Assembly (NCBI RefSeq): GCF_014873535.1
Contig: NZ_JADBEF010000001.1
Span: 62,001-126,000 of the forward strand
DNA: 64,000 nucleotides
Origin: Nonomuraea africana
Lineage (GTDB): Bacteria > Actinomycetota > Actinomycetes > Streptosporangiales > Streptosporangiaceae
Reading direction: 5' to 3'
Shown here: piece after piece, positions 56,912 through 64,000 of the stretch
How the letters are laid out: the number at the start of each line of letters is the position of its first letter
Position numbering within the stretch: the stretch's first letter is position 1
Translations under genes and position numbers: made by a program
Notes under the pieces: generated by a model
Told to the model about the DNA's origin: nothing
What the model saw: the letters and a program-made list of their open reading frames with translations, nothing else
Databases searched by the model: none

Positions 56912-58066
56912 GTGTTCCGTATGCGGAACAACTCACGCTTCGCCCAGGTGCGGTCGTTCGACATCGACCGGGTCGCCGCGGCCGCCGGATCCGACCCCGA
57001 CGTCCTGCGGATGGAGAACCTCGACACCGACGTGCCGCCGCCGCCCGCCGCCGTGGAGGCGACCGTCCACGCGCTGACCACCGGGCAGGGCAACAGCTGG
57101 CTGCCGTTCAGCGGGCTGCCCGTGCTGCGCGAGGCGATCGCCGCCGACCTGCGCCTGCGGACCGGTCTCGACTTCGACCCGGTCCGGCAGATCGTCGTCA
57201 CCTCCGGCGGCACCTCGGCGGTCATGCCGGTGCTGCTCGCCACCACCGAGCCGGGCGAGCGCGTGGTGCTCACCGACCCCACGTACGCCGGTCTCTTCCA
57301 GCGCGTACGGCTGGCGGGCGCGCAGCCGTCCCTCGTGCCCCTCCGGGTCCGCGACGGGTTGTGGCGGCTCGACAGGGACGCGCTCCTGCGGGTGTCCGAC
57401 GCGGCGGCGCTGCTGCTGATGAGCCCGTCGATGCCGTCGGGCGTCGTCCTCGACCAGGAGGACTGGGCGGCGGTCGCCCAGGTCTGCGAGCGGACCGGCG
57501 CGTACCTGATCTACGACGCGGCCATGGAGCGCATCGTCTTCGACGGGCACCCGCGTATCAACCCGTGCCGGGTCGACGGGCTGGCCGAGCGGACGATCGT
57601 GATCGGGTCGATGTCCAAGGAGTACCGGATGATCGGCTGGCGGATCGGCTGGGTGGCCGGGCCGCCGGACATCATGGCCCGCGTCATCGTGGCGGTCACC
57701 TACAACACGACGGTCTCCAGCGGGTTCGCGCAGCTCGGCGCCGCCGCGGCGCTCGCCGGGCCGAGTGGCGTCGAGGAGGCGGTGGCCGAGTACCAACTCC
57801 GCCACGACACCGTCATCAGGGAGCTGGACGGGCTGCCGGTGGTGCGGGCGGCGGGCGGCTGGTCGTGCCTGGTCGACGCGGAGGCTCTGGGGCTGGGCGC
57901 GCCGGAGCTGTCGGCGCGGCTGCTGGAGCGTGGGCGTATCGCCGCCACCCCGATGACCGCCTGGGGCGAGGCCGTCGCGGGCCGGTACGTCCGGCTGGTC
58001 TACAGCAACGAGCCGGTCAAGCGGCTGACCGAACTCCGCGACCGCTTCACCGCCGCCCTCGCCTGA
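56912..58066 (+). CDS. PLP-dependent class I/II aminotransferase
   Basis: 384 aa. Fold type I features: SGGTSAVMPVLLATTEPGERVV near 100-120, DPTYAGLFQ with the ring-stacking Tyr, SPSMPSGVVLDQEDW, YDAAMERIVFDG (Asp binding the pyridine N) and the Schiff-base Lys in GSMSKEYRMIGWRIGW near 238. It transfers an amino group from an amino acid to a 2-oxo acid; the substrate is unknown. GTG 56912 is chosen because GGAG lies seven bases upstream; ATG 56921 is possible. A GTTCCG/CGGAAC dyad overlaps the start. Confidence 0.85.
   Translation: MFRMRNNSRFAQVRSFDIDRVAAAAGSDPDVLRMENLDTDVPPPPAAVEATVHALTTGQGNSWLPFSGLPVLREAIAADLRLRTGLDFDPVRQIVVTSGGTSAVMPVLLATTEPGERVVLTDPTYAGLFQRVRLAGAQPSLVPLRVRDGLWRLDRDALLRVSDAAALLLMSPSMPSGVVLDQEDWAAVAQVCERTGAYLIYDAAMERIVFDGHPRINPCRVDGLAERTIVIGSMSKEYRMIGWRIGWVAGPPDIMARVIVAVTYNTTVSSGFAQLGAAAALAGPSGVEEAVAEYQLRHDTVIRELDGLPVVRAAGGWSCLVDAEALGLGAPELSARLLERGRIAATPMTAWGEAVAGRYVRLVYSNEPVKRLTELRDRFTAALA
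56914..56929. promoter_or_regulatory. Palindrome overlapping the aminotransferase start
   Basis: Arms GTTCCG (56914-56919) and CGGAAC (56924-56929) around TATG cover the first codons of the aminotransferase. A protein bound there would block initiation directly; it might also form a weak RNA stem. Confidence 0.4.
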
Positions 58067-58069
58067 GGG

Positions 58070-58223
58070 TCGGTCCTCACCCGACGGTCGCCCTCGCGGG
58101 CGGGCCGTAACCCTCGTCCGACCGCCCTCGTCCTCCGCGGGTGTGAGTCCGAAGGTCCGGCGAAGCCAGAGGAGGTAGTCCTGGCGGGCGGGGGAGGGGC
58201 GCTGTCCTCATCCTCGACGGTCA
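58070..58223 (-). pseudogene. Frameshifted small gene remnant
   Basis: A frame from ATG 58223 reads MTVEDEDSAPPPPA. After a C-rich tract the neighbouring frame continues as RQDYLLWLRRTFGLTPAEDE and degrades into Arg/Pro-rich sequence before the aminotransferase end. A one-base slip in the C tract would join them. It may be a small damaged gene; no family is recognised. Confidence 0.35.
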
Positions 58224-58301
58224 TCGTGGCGAGGTAGGCACTGGCGTATTCTAGCTTTTAGTGCTCATTTGACTACCAATTGTGATGGCTGGGAGTGACG
58301 G

Positions 58302-59024
58302 ATGGACGCACTGCTCGAGCGGGTACTCGACGCCCATGGCGGGCTCGACCGCTGGAAGAACCTCTCGGCCCTGAGCGCGAGGGTCACGTACGGGGGCCCG
58401 TTCTGGGAGTTCAAGGGGCACCCCGACTTCGCCGACACCAACCTCGTCGAGGCGAGCCTCCAGGAGCAGCACGTCCGTCAGATCCAGGAGTCGATCGGCC
58501 GTACGGTCGACTTCGACAAAAAAGCCGACCGGGTCATCGTCACCGGCGCGGACGGCGCCGTCATCGATGCCCTGGACCGCCCACGGACGACCTTCGACGG
58601 CTACACCCCGGACACGCGGTGGAGCATCGCGCAGATCGCCTACTTCCGCGCCTACGACACCTGGCACCACCTGGCCGAGCCGTACGTCTTCACCTGGCCG
58701 GGCGTCGAGGCGCACGAGGTGGAGCCGTGGACGGAGGACGGACAGGAGTGGCGCGTCCTCAGCGTGACGTTCCCCGGCTCGGTCGACACCCACAGCGCGA
58801 CCCAGCTCTACTACTTCGACGCCGCCGGTCTGCTGCGCCGGATGGACTACGAGCCGGACGTCAACGGCCGGACGCCGGTCGCCCACTACATCCGCGAGGA
58901 GCAGACGTTCGACGGGATCGTGGTGCCGACCAGACGGCACGTCCACGCCCGCAACGAGGACCGGACGCCGGACCTGTCCTGGACCCCGATCACGCTGGAC
59001 ATCACCGACGTCACGTTCAGCTGA
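58302..59024 (+). CDS. Conserved-looking hypothetical cytoplasmic protein
   Basis: 240 aa. It begins MDALLERVLDAHGGLDRWKN and continues with alternating beta-strands (ALSARVTYGGPFWEFKGHPD, ATQLYYFDAAGLLRRMDYEP, VVPTRRHVHARNED). The sheet-rich pattern with an N-terminal helix resembles LolA-like lipid-binding folds, but there is no signal peptide and no family is claimed. Its own AT-rich promoter region precedes it (58245-58290). Confidence 0.7.
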   Translation: MDALLERVLDAHGGLDRWKNLSALSARVTYGGPFWEFKGHPDFADTNLVEASLQEQHVRQIQESIGRTVDFDKKADRVIVTGADGAVIDALDRPRTTFDGYTPDTRWSIAQIAYFRAYDTWHHLAEPYVFTWPGVEAHEVEPWTEDGQEWRVLSVTFPGSVDTHSATQLYYFDAAGLLRRMDYEPDVNGRTPVAHYIREEQTFDGIVVPTRRHVHARNEDRTPDLSWTPITLDITDVTFS

Positions 59025-59137
59025 CGGCCCGGCGCGACACCAGATGGGACATCACCACGTATGCGCTCAAACGCCTTCAGGTCCGCGGCTCGTTGCTCGT
59101 CGTCCGTCCTCGATGAGGTCGCGGCCGAGGCGGCTGC

Positions 59138-60322
59138 TCATGCTTGCGTGGCGGCGCGGGCCCGTTTCACCGTCCACCACAACGGAACCGCGGCCAGGCA
59201 GATCACCAGAGCGGAGAGGATGGCGGTCTCGTAGCCGAGGTCGTATGCCCGGAGGCCGATCTCGCCCCCCGCCACCGATCCCGCGCTGACCGCAGAGAGC
59301 AGCAGCGGCGCGGCCAGGTGCCTGCCGGCCCCCGCCAGCGTGATGAGGCTGTGCAGCACGGACGGCCCCAGCGCGCGCAGCGCGAGCTCCCACACCACCA
59401 CACACGCGATCGCGATCGCCATCCCCATCGACAGCATCGTGACGGCGTTGGCCACGAAGAGCAGGGCCAGCGTGAGCGCCAGGATCGCGTTGGCGATCAT
59501 CATGGCGCGCACGGCGTCGCGGTCCGCCGCCCAGCCGCCGGCGAACGTCGCGATCACGATGCCGACCACCAGCGCCACCAGGATGACGGTGAGCTGCGTG
59601 ATCGACAACTCGCCCAGGTCGCCCAGCATGGGGACGACGGCCGGAACCATGGCGGCCTGCGCACCCATGAGAAGTGCGGCGACGCCCAGCACGGCCAGCA
59701 CGCGAGGCGTGAACGCCGGCCGGAACCTCCCGCCCTCCTCCCGCGCGACGACGACGGTCGGGAGGAGCAGCCACAGGAACGGCAGAGAGACCAGGCCGAC
59801 GACGGCGATCGCGAGCAGAGCGAGGCGCCCGGACAGGACCTCCGCCGTCCACGCGCCCAGTGTCGGACTCAGCACAGCCGCCGCCGCGCTGGCGCCGAGC
59901 AGGGCGGCGACCGCTCTGCCCAGCCACGCGGCCGGCACCGTCGAGGCCGCCATGACGCAGGAGGCCCCGAAGAACAGGCCGTACAGGGCGCCGGCGGCGA
60001 CCGTACCCACCAGAAGCACGCCCGTGCCGGACGCCAGCGCCATGGCCGCGATGACCAGCACGGCCGCCCCCATGGTCAGGAGCAGCAACAGCCGGCGGCC
60101 GAGCCGAAGGCTCGCGGCGGTCAGCAGCGGCCCGCCGACGGCCAGCCCCAGGAGGTACGCGGTTCCGGTCGGCGCGAGCGGTGTCCCCTCGTCGGTGGCG
60201 AGCTGGGGCAGCACTCCGGCCACGAGCCCCTGGACACTGGCCAACAGGAAGGTGCCAAGGGATAACACGGCCAGGGCGGCGACAGTTCTCGGCCGGGAGG
60301 GGTGGTTCACGTTGAGCTCCAT
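59138..60322 (-). CDS. MFS transporter (DHA1-like)
   Basis: 394 aa with twelve membrane helices. The N-terminal motif is PRTVAALAVLSLGTFLLASV, the loop motif LRLGRRLLLLLTMGAA lies near 75, and the second half starts at RFRPAFTPRVLAVLGVAALL. It belongs to the arabinose/chloramphenicol efflux group (AraJ/CmlR-like). No adjacent regulator. The substrate is unknown. Confidence 0.83.
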   Translation of the reverse strand: MELNVNHPSRPRTVAALAVLSLGTFLLASVQGLVAGVLPQLATDEGTPLAPTGTAYLLGLAVGGPLLTAASLRLGRRLLLLLTMGAAVLVIAAMALASGTGVLLVGTVAAGALYGLFFGASCVMAASTVPAAWLGRAVAALLGASAAAAVLSPTLGAWTAEVLSGRLALLAIAVVGLVSLPFLWLLLPTVVVAREEGGRFRPAFTPRVLAVLGVAALLMGAQAAMVPAVVPMLGDLGELSITQLTVILVALVVGIVIATFAGGWAADRDAVRAMMIANAILALTLALLFVANAVTMLSMGMAIAIACVVVWELALRALGPSVLHSLITLAGAGRHLAAPLLLSAVSAGSVAGGEIGLRAYDLGYETAILSALVICLAAVPLWWTVKRARAATQA

Positions 60323-60446
60323 CCATCGGTGCGTCCGGGCGCGCGGGACCGTCGTTGGCCGAGACCCCGCAGTCGATCAGTCTGCTGGACGCCACCGACG
60401 TTTCTCACCGGAAGAACACTCGGACGGCGCGCCCTGTCTCTCCGGC

Positions 60447-61055
60447 TCAGCACTCCCCGGCGGCCTGGCACAGCCGGGCAGCCATCGCCCGGGCGTCGGC
60501 CAGCAGCCTGGTGAAGTCGTGCTTGCCGATCTTGCCATACGCCGTGAACTCGCTGTACACGAGCACGGCGCTGCCCTTCCTGACCACCACGGCACGCTCG
60601 GCGCCGCCGAGGCTCTGCTTCGAGACGTTCTGGGCGCTGACGGTGAGGGCCTCATCCCCCAGCTTCACGACCGGCGCGGTCTTGACGGCCAGCTCCTTCG
60701 TGGCGCACGACGCGGCCCCGGTCCGCAACCCCTTCATGACCTGCTGCGCGGCCGCGGGGCTGGGCATGATGACCACCTGCTCGGCATAGCGGTAGTCGCT
60801 GTCGCCACTGGCGTTGACCGTGCGGGAGTCCTCGGCCTTCCGCACGCTAGGCCGCTTCGCCGGGCAGTCGGTCAGCAGGGCGAGGGGCTGGGCCTTGTCG
60901 GTGACCTCCCAGGTCATGTACTTGTCCTGGGCCTTCTTGTGCTCGTACTTCAGAAAGCCCTTGGGGATCTCGCGCGGGGCGGCGGCGAAGGCGGGGGCGG
61001 TGGCGCCGAAGACGAGCACGGCACCGGCGACACCGGAGAGGATCAGCTTGATCAT
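60447..61055 (-). CDS. Secreted sensor-type protein (PknH-extracellular-like)
   Basis: 202 aa. The signal peptide is MIKLILSGVAGAVLVFGATA...AFA (1-24). The mature domain has paired Cys residues (LLTDCPAKRPS, GAASCATKELA, RLCQAAGEC) and QVVIMPSPAAAQQVMKGLR, then LGDEALTVSAQN. These features resemble the PknH/LpqN-type extracellular domain family of actinobacteria. It is extracellular; the ligand is unknown. Confidence 0.65.
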   Translation of the reverse strand: MIKLILSGVAGAVLVFGATAPAFAAAPREIPKGFLKYEHKKAQDKYMTWEVTDKAQPLALLTDCPAKRPSVRKAEDSRTVNASGDSDYRYAEQVVIMPSPAAAQQVMKGLRTGAASCATKELAVKTAPVVKLGDEALTVSAQNVSKQSLGGAERAVVVRKGSAVLVYSEFTAYGKIGKHDFTRLLADARAMAARLCQAAGEC

Positions 61056-61149
61056 GGGGGATTGCCGCTTTCTTGATCAGTGAGTGTGCAACATCCCCTT
61101 TGATGCGATCAAGAAGCCGGAGGTTCGCGTCCGATGCGGCGGATTTTCG

Positions 61150-61647
61150 TCAGGAGGCGTCCCCTCGCCGGCCCTCCTCGGTTCCGAAGCCGTCGAGCGA
61201 CTCGCGCTCCTCGAGGCTGCGCAGTTCCTGGAACACCGAGATGTGCAGGCCGGCGGGCGCGTCGAACCTCGCGTTCAGCGACTGCCACGGCGTGACCGTG
61301 GGCGGCGCGACCTCCTCGGCGCCGGCCGAGAGCAGCCGGTCGGTGGCGGCTCGAGCGTCGTCGACCTCGAACGCGACCCGGATCTTGGGTGCCACCTGGC
61401 GGCCCACCTCGACATCGTCGATCATCCTCTTCTGCGCGGGATTCGCGATTTCGAGCGTGGCCCGCCCGGCGTCGAGGATCGCCACGTGCGCGCCGTCTCC
61501 ACCGGAGAAGGCGGCCTGCTCGGGCAGGCCCAGGGCGTCCCGGTAGAAGGCGAGGGCGGCCTCGTAGTCCTCCGCCTCGACCACCAGCCGGAGTTGGCGG
61601 ACGGCCGGCGGCTTCCCGTTCTCGGCGGCGTCCTGGGAAAGGGTCAT
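61150..61647 (-). CDS. VOC-family (glyoxalase/bleomycin resistance) protein
   Basis: 165 aa. One VOC module: RQLRLVVEAEDYEAALAFYRD near residues 18-38, AHVAILDAGRATLEIANP, KIRVAFEVDDARAATDRLLS and APAGLHISVFQEL. Metal-ligand positions are only partly conserved. It may be an antibiotic-binding or isomerase protein. Monocistronic. Confidence 0.8.
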   Translation of the reverse strand: MTLSQDAAENGKPPAVRQLRLVVEAEDYEAALAFYRDALGLPEQAAFSGGDGAHVAILDAGRATLEIANPAQKRMIDDVEVGRQVAPKIRVAFEVDDARAATDRLLSAGAEEVAPPTVTPWQSLNARFDAPAGLHISVFQELRSLEERESLDGFGTEEGRRGDAS

Positions 61648-61691
61648 GGGATCTTCTCCTCAGCGTGAGTGATCGGCAGGACGAGCTTTTG

Positions 61692-62002
61692 TCACAACGG
61701 GACCGGCCTGCCGGTTATGCCATCCGATCGGCCACAGCCCCAGGCCGGCAGCCACGCGTCATCGAGCACGCGGCCGAACTGCACGTCGGCGAAGTGGTTG
61801 CCGACTTGCCCGCGTCGTCGAGGTACTCGGGATGCCCGGCCCAGAACTCGTCGGTCGTGGTCGGCAGCCAGGAGCGGCCGGGCAGCTGCACGTGCCCGTC
61901 GGGGACGTAGCTGATCGTGAGCCGGCCGAGCTGGATCGTGCGGATGCCGGCCGGGCGGGTCAGGCGGGGGTCGATGGTGGCGCTCGTCATGGCTGTCCTC
62001 AT
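61692..62002 (-). pseudogene. Metallo-beta-lactamase-fold gene with internal deletion and frameshift
   Basis: The first 67 codons read as the N-terminus of an MBL-fold hydrolase (IRTIQLGRLTISYVPDGHVQ then EFWAGHPEYLDDAGK). The frame then goes out of register. One frame over, the sequence VGNHFADVQFGRVLDDA looks like the end of the same family. The HxHxDH metal site and all of the core are missing. Confidence 0.6.
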
Positions 62003-62020
62003 AAGTTCCTGACCACGCGC

Positions 62021-62107
62021 TCGCCCTTGGCGGGGCTGTCGCCGCAGGAGCAGGACAGTCTGCGCGACCTGCTCCTGCGCGCCGCCTCAGCCGCCGACGA
62101 GCGCTGA
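62021..62107 (+). pseudogene. C-terminal scrap of a MarR regulator
   Basis: 28 codons, SPLAGLSPQEQDSLRDLLLR then AASAADER and stop, match the final helix typical of MarR proteins. There is no start or DNA-binding domain upstream; the scrap abuts the MBL remnant. The pair may once have been a divergent regulator/enzyme unit. Confidence 0.5.
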
Positions 62108-62135
62108 CGCGAGCGCTGACGGGGCGCGTCGCCGC

Positions 62136-62891
62136 TCAGCGGGTGGTGTAGCCGCCGTTGACGAAGAAGGTCTGGCCGTTGGCCCACCAGCCGTCGGTGA
62201 GCAGGAACCGCACCCACGGCACGATGTCCTCGATCTTGGTGAGCTCGCCGTTCATCGCCGACGACTTGTGGTAGGCGATGGAGTCGTCGGTTTCGGCCGG
62301 GTAGAAGAACCCGGTGTCCATCGGCCCTGGCGCGATGTTGTTGACCGAGATGTTGCGGCCGAACAGCTCCTTCGACAGCGCACGGGTGTAGTGCTCGACC
62401 GGCGACTTGCTGCCCGCGTAGATCGAGTACAGGCCGGTGTAGGCGGCCAGCAGCGAGGTCACGATCGTGATGATCTTCCCGCCGTCCTCGACGCGGCGCG
62501 CGGCCTCCTGCATGACGAAGTAGGCGCACTTGGCGTTGACCGCCACCATCCGGTCGTAGTCCTCTTCGGTGGTGTCGAGCAGCGGCTTCTTGATGACCAT
62601 GCCCGCGGTGTTGACGCTGGCGTACAGCGAGCCGTACTGCTTGAGGGTCTCGTCGAAGACCCGCCTGATCTCGGGGACCCGCGTCAGGTCACCCTGGATG
62701 GCGAAGGCGTCGCCGCCCGCGCCCTTGCACGCCTGTACGGTCTCCTCCGCGTCGCCCTTGGAGGAGTTGCTGTTGTAGTGCACGACCAGTTTCGCGCCAT
62801 CCGCGGCCATCGTCCGGCAGATCAGGCTGCCCAGATTCCTGGACGCGCCGCCGACGAAGACCACCTTGCCGTTGAGTGAGCGATCCGGCAT
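62136..62891 (-). CDS. Short-chain dehydrogenase/reductase
   Basis: 251 aa from ATG 62891 with a GGGGGA ribosome site. It is an SDR with a slightly atypical cofactor loop GGASRNLGSL, NTAG near 90, a Ser in VTSLLAAYTG, YAGSK as the Tyr-Lys pair, and C-terminus NGQTFFVNGGYTTR. HYNSNSSKGDAEETV suggests NADP preference. It is divergent from no regulator; the TetR gene at 62994-63578 lies just upstream on the same strand. Confidence 0.85.
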   Translation of the reverse strand: MPDRSLNGKVVFVGGASRNLGSLICRTMAADGAKLVVHYNSNSSKGDAEETVQACKGAGGDAFAIQGDLTRVPEIRRVFDETLKQYGSLYASVNTAGMVIKKPLLDTTEEDYDRMVAVNAKCAYFVMQEAARRVEDGGKIITIVTSLLAAYTGLYSIYAGSKSPVEHYTRALSKELFGRNISVNNIAPGPMDTGFFYPAETDDSIAYHKSSAMNGELTKIEDIVPWVRFLLTDGWWANGQTFFVNGGYTTR

Positions 62892-62993
62892 CGCGATCAA
62901 TCCCCCTGAAGCTGTGATACGTGTTCGGGGGGAGTCGGTGGACACCATTACGGACATTACGGGCCTGAATGTCAGTGCGGGCCAAACCCCGGG

Positions 62994-63578
62994 TCAAAGC
63001 ACGGCGGCCGCGTTGAGCCCCGGGCCCAGGCCCCGTAGCAGGGTGTCGACCAGGCGGGTGGCCAGGGTGTCGGCGTCGCCGTCGTGGTGCTGCGCCGCCT
63101 CGTGGATCAGCGCGTAGTACACGCGCCTCGCCCAGTCGACGTCGACGTCCGCACGGAGCACCCCCGCCGCCTGAGCCCGCCGGAAGAGCCGGTCGCACGA
63201 GGCCTCGACCTCCGCGTGCACCCTGCTCACCTCGGGGTCGGCGGACAGCGCCCGGCTCATCGCGAACCCCCAGTCGATCTTCACCCGCAGCACGTTCGCC
63301 GTGACCTGATAGAGCGCGACCAGCGGCGGCGTGGTCTCGGGATGCGCGGCCGCCACGGCCGCGGCGAACTGCCTGGTCGCCCAGCCCGCCATCGCGTCCA
63401 CCAGCGCCTCGCGGGAGGCGAAGCGCCGGTGCACGGTCGTGCGCGCCACCCCGGCCGCCTCCGCGATCTGCTCCATGCTTGCCGCCGGATTCCTGCTCAG
63501 CACCCGCTCGGCCGCCTCCAGGATCGTCCGTACGGTGCGCTCGGCGTCGGACCGCCGCGCCCGCGTCGTCTCACTCAC
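62994..63578 (-). CDS. TetR family regulator
   Basis: 194 aa from GTG 63578. The HTH is RTILEAAERVLSRNPAASME then AEAAGVARTTVHRRFASRE, residues 14-58, followed by a TetR ligand domain. It is divergent from the SDR gene at 63690 with dyads between them, so it probably regulates that gene and itself. An in-frame extension to 63650 would cover the operator region and is rejected. Confidence 0.85.
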   Translation of the reverse strand: MSETTRARRSDAERTVRTILEAAERVLSRNPAASMEQIAEAAGVARTTVHRRFASREALVDAMAGWATRQFAAAVAAAHPETTPPLVALYQVTANVLRVKIDWGFAMSRALSADPEVSRVHAEVEASCDRLFRRAQAAGVLRADVDVDWARRVYYALIHEAAQHHDGDADTLATRLVDTLLRGLGPGLNAAAVL

Positions 63579-63618
63579 GCCACAGAGGATACGGCATCGT
63601 GCCGATTCAAGCCTGAGT

Positions 63619-63668
63619 TGCGTCATCAGTGTTGCAAGTCCTATGGTCAAGGCATCGTCATTGACGCA
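63619..63668. promoter_or_regulatory. Operator dyads between tetR and the terminal SDR
   Basis: TGCGTCA (63619-63625) is repeated inverted as TGACGCA (63662-63668). A perfect dyad CGTCA-T-TGACG lies at 63656-63666, partly overlapping the second copy. It is centred in the 111-base divergent gap. Confidence 0.5.
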
Positions 63669-63689
63669 CCTAAGAGGGGAAAGACCGCC

Positions 63690-64000
63690 ATGGACATGCG
63701 ACTCACCGGCAAGACCGCCGTCGTCACCGGCGCGAGCAGGGGCCTCGGCCTGGCCATCGTCAAGGCGCTGACCGGCGAGGGGATGCGGGTCGTGGCCGCC
63801 GCGAGAACCATCTCGCCGGCGCTCAAGGAGAGCGGGGCGAGCGTCGTGGCGGCGGACCTGTCCACCGCGCAGGGCCCCGCCGAACTGATCGACCAGGCGC
63901 TGGCCGAACTGGGTGAGATCGACCTGCTGGTCAACAACGTGGGCGGCGGCGACGGCGGCGAGGGGCAGCTCGGCGGCTTCCTCGGCTTCGGCGACGAGCA
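63690..64000 (+). CDS. Short-chain dehydrogenase/reductase, cut by the window end
   Basis: The first 103 codons are present from ATG 63690 (AGAGGGG upstream). The cofactor motif TGASRGLGLA is at residues 13-22 and NNVGGG near 87; DLSTAQGPAELIDQAL fits the nucleotide-binding half. The catalytic Ser-Tyr-Lys lie beyond the window. It is divergent from a TetR regulator. Confidence 0.85.
   Translation, partial: MDMRLTGKTAVVTGASRGLGLAIVKALTGEGMRVVAAARTISPALKESGASVVAADLSTAQGPAELIDQALAELGEIDLLVNNVGGGDGGEGQLGGFLGFGDE

Overview
The window is a very GC-rich bacterial chromosome segment. Gene content and style (GTG/TTG starts, ATGA overlaps, many TetR regulators, F420-type enzymes, eukaryotic-like Ser/Thr kinases, large secreted hydrolases) point to a filamentous actinomycete, most likely the Streptosporangiaceae (Nonomuraea/Streptosporangium-like). 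That placement is inferred from gene style only. No rRNA, tRNA or CRISPR array was seen.

Layout. 0-2 kb: an IS200/IS605 element with divergent tnpA and tnpB and a TnpB-type right end abutting a thioesterase gene. 2-17 kb: acyl-CoA metabolism. A thioesterase/TetR pair and a LysR/DJ-1 pair are followed by a plus-strand operon (two acyl-CoA dehydrogenases, an F420-type monooxygenase). A minus-strand operon (DUF35 Zn-ribbon protein, VOC protein, AMP-forming acyl-CoA ligase, NDP-forming acyl-CoA ligase, SDR) lies opposite. The two operons carry nearly identical 20-bp palindromes at their promoters, so they look co-regulated. Between them sit a 128-aa mini EPSP-synthase-like gene and a membrane-anchored CHAP protein.

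17-31 kb: GNAT, a Ser/Thr kinase, a 41-aa peptide gene, gene scars (alpha/beta hydrolase, sulfatase), an ICMT-like methyltransferase, a TetR/DUF6463 pair, a large secreted GH9-like protein, and an ABC exporter preceded by an unlisted 42-aa Trp/Arg/Gly/Cys-rich peptide gene. Then come an esterase-like phytase-fold protein and an epoxide hydrolase preceded by a 16-codon leader peptide and a hairpin. 31-41 kb: ROK regulator, a polar amino-acid ABC transporter with asparaginase, a 39-aa membrane peptide coupled to a DUF2071 protein, a second TetR/DUF6463 locus with a truncated amidohydrolase, and a fatty-acid desaturase. 41-64 kb: secreted proteins, isochorismatase-like hydrolase, MFS exporter with ArsR-type regulator, a second kinase, a secreted S1 protease, a three-AAA-module ATPase next to a kinase/WD40 giant, an aminotransferase, another MFS exporter, SDRs and a TetR.

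Two themes recur. Several genes are broken in the same way: both ends of the protein survive and the middle is missing (EPSP synthase, amidohydrolase, metallo-beta-lactamase). There are also several very short genes in convincing translational contexts (16, 39, 41 and 42 codons). The Trp/Arg-rich peptide plus ABC exporter is the best candidate for an undescribed system here.
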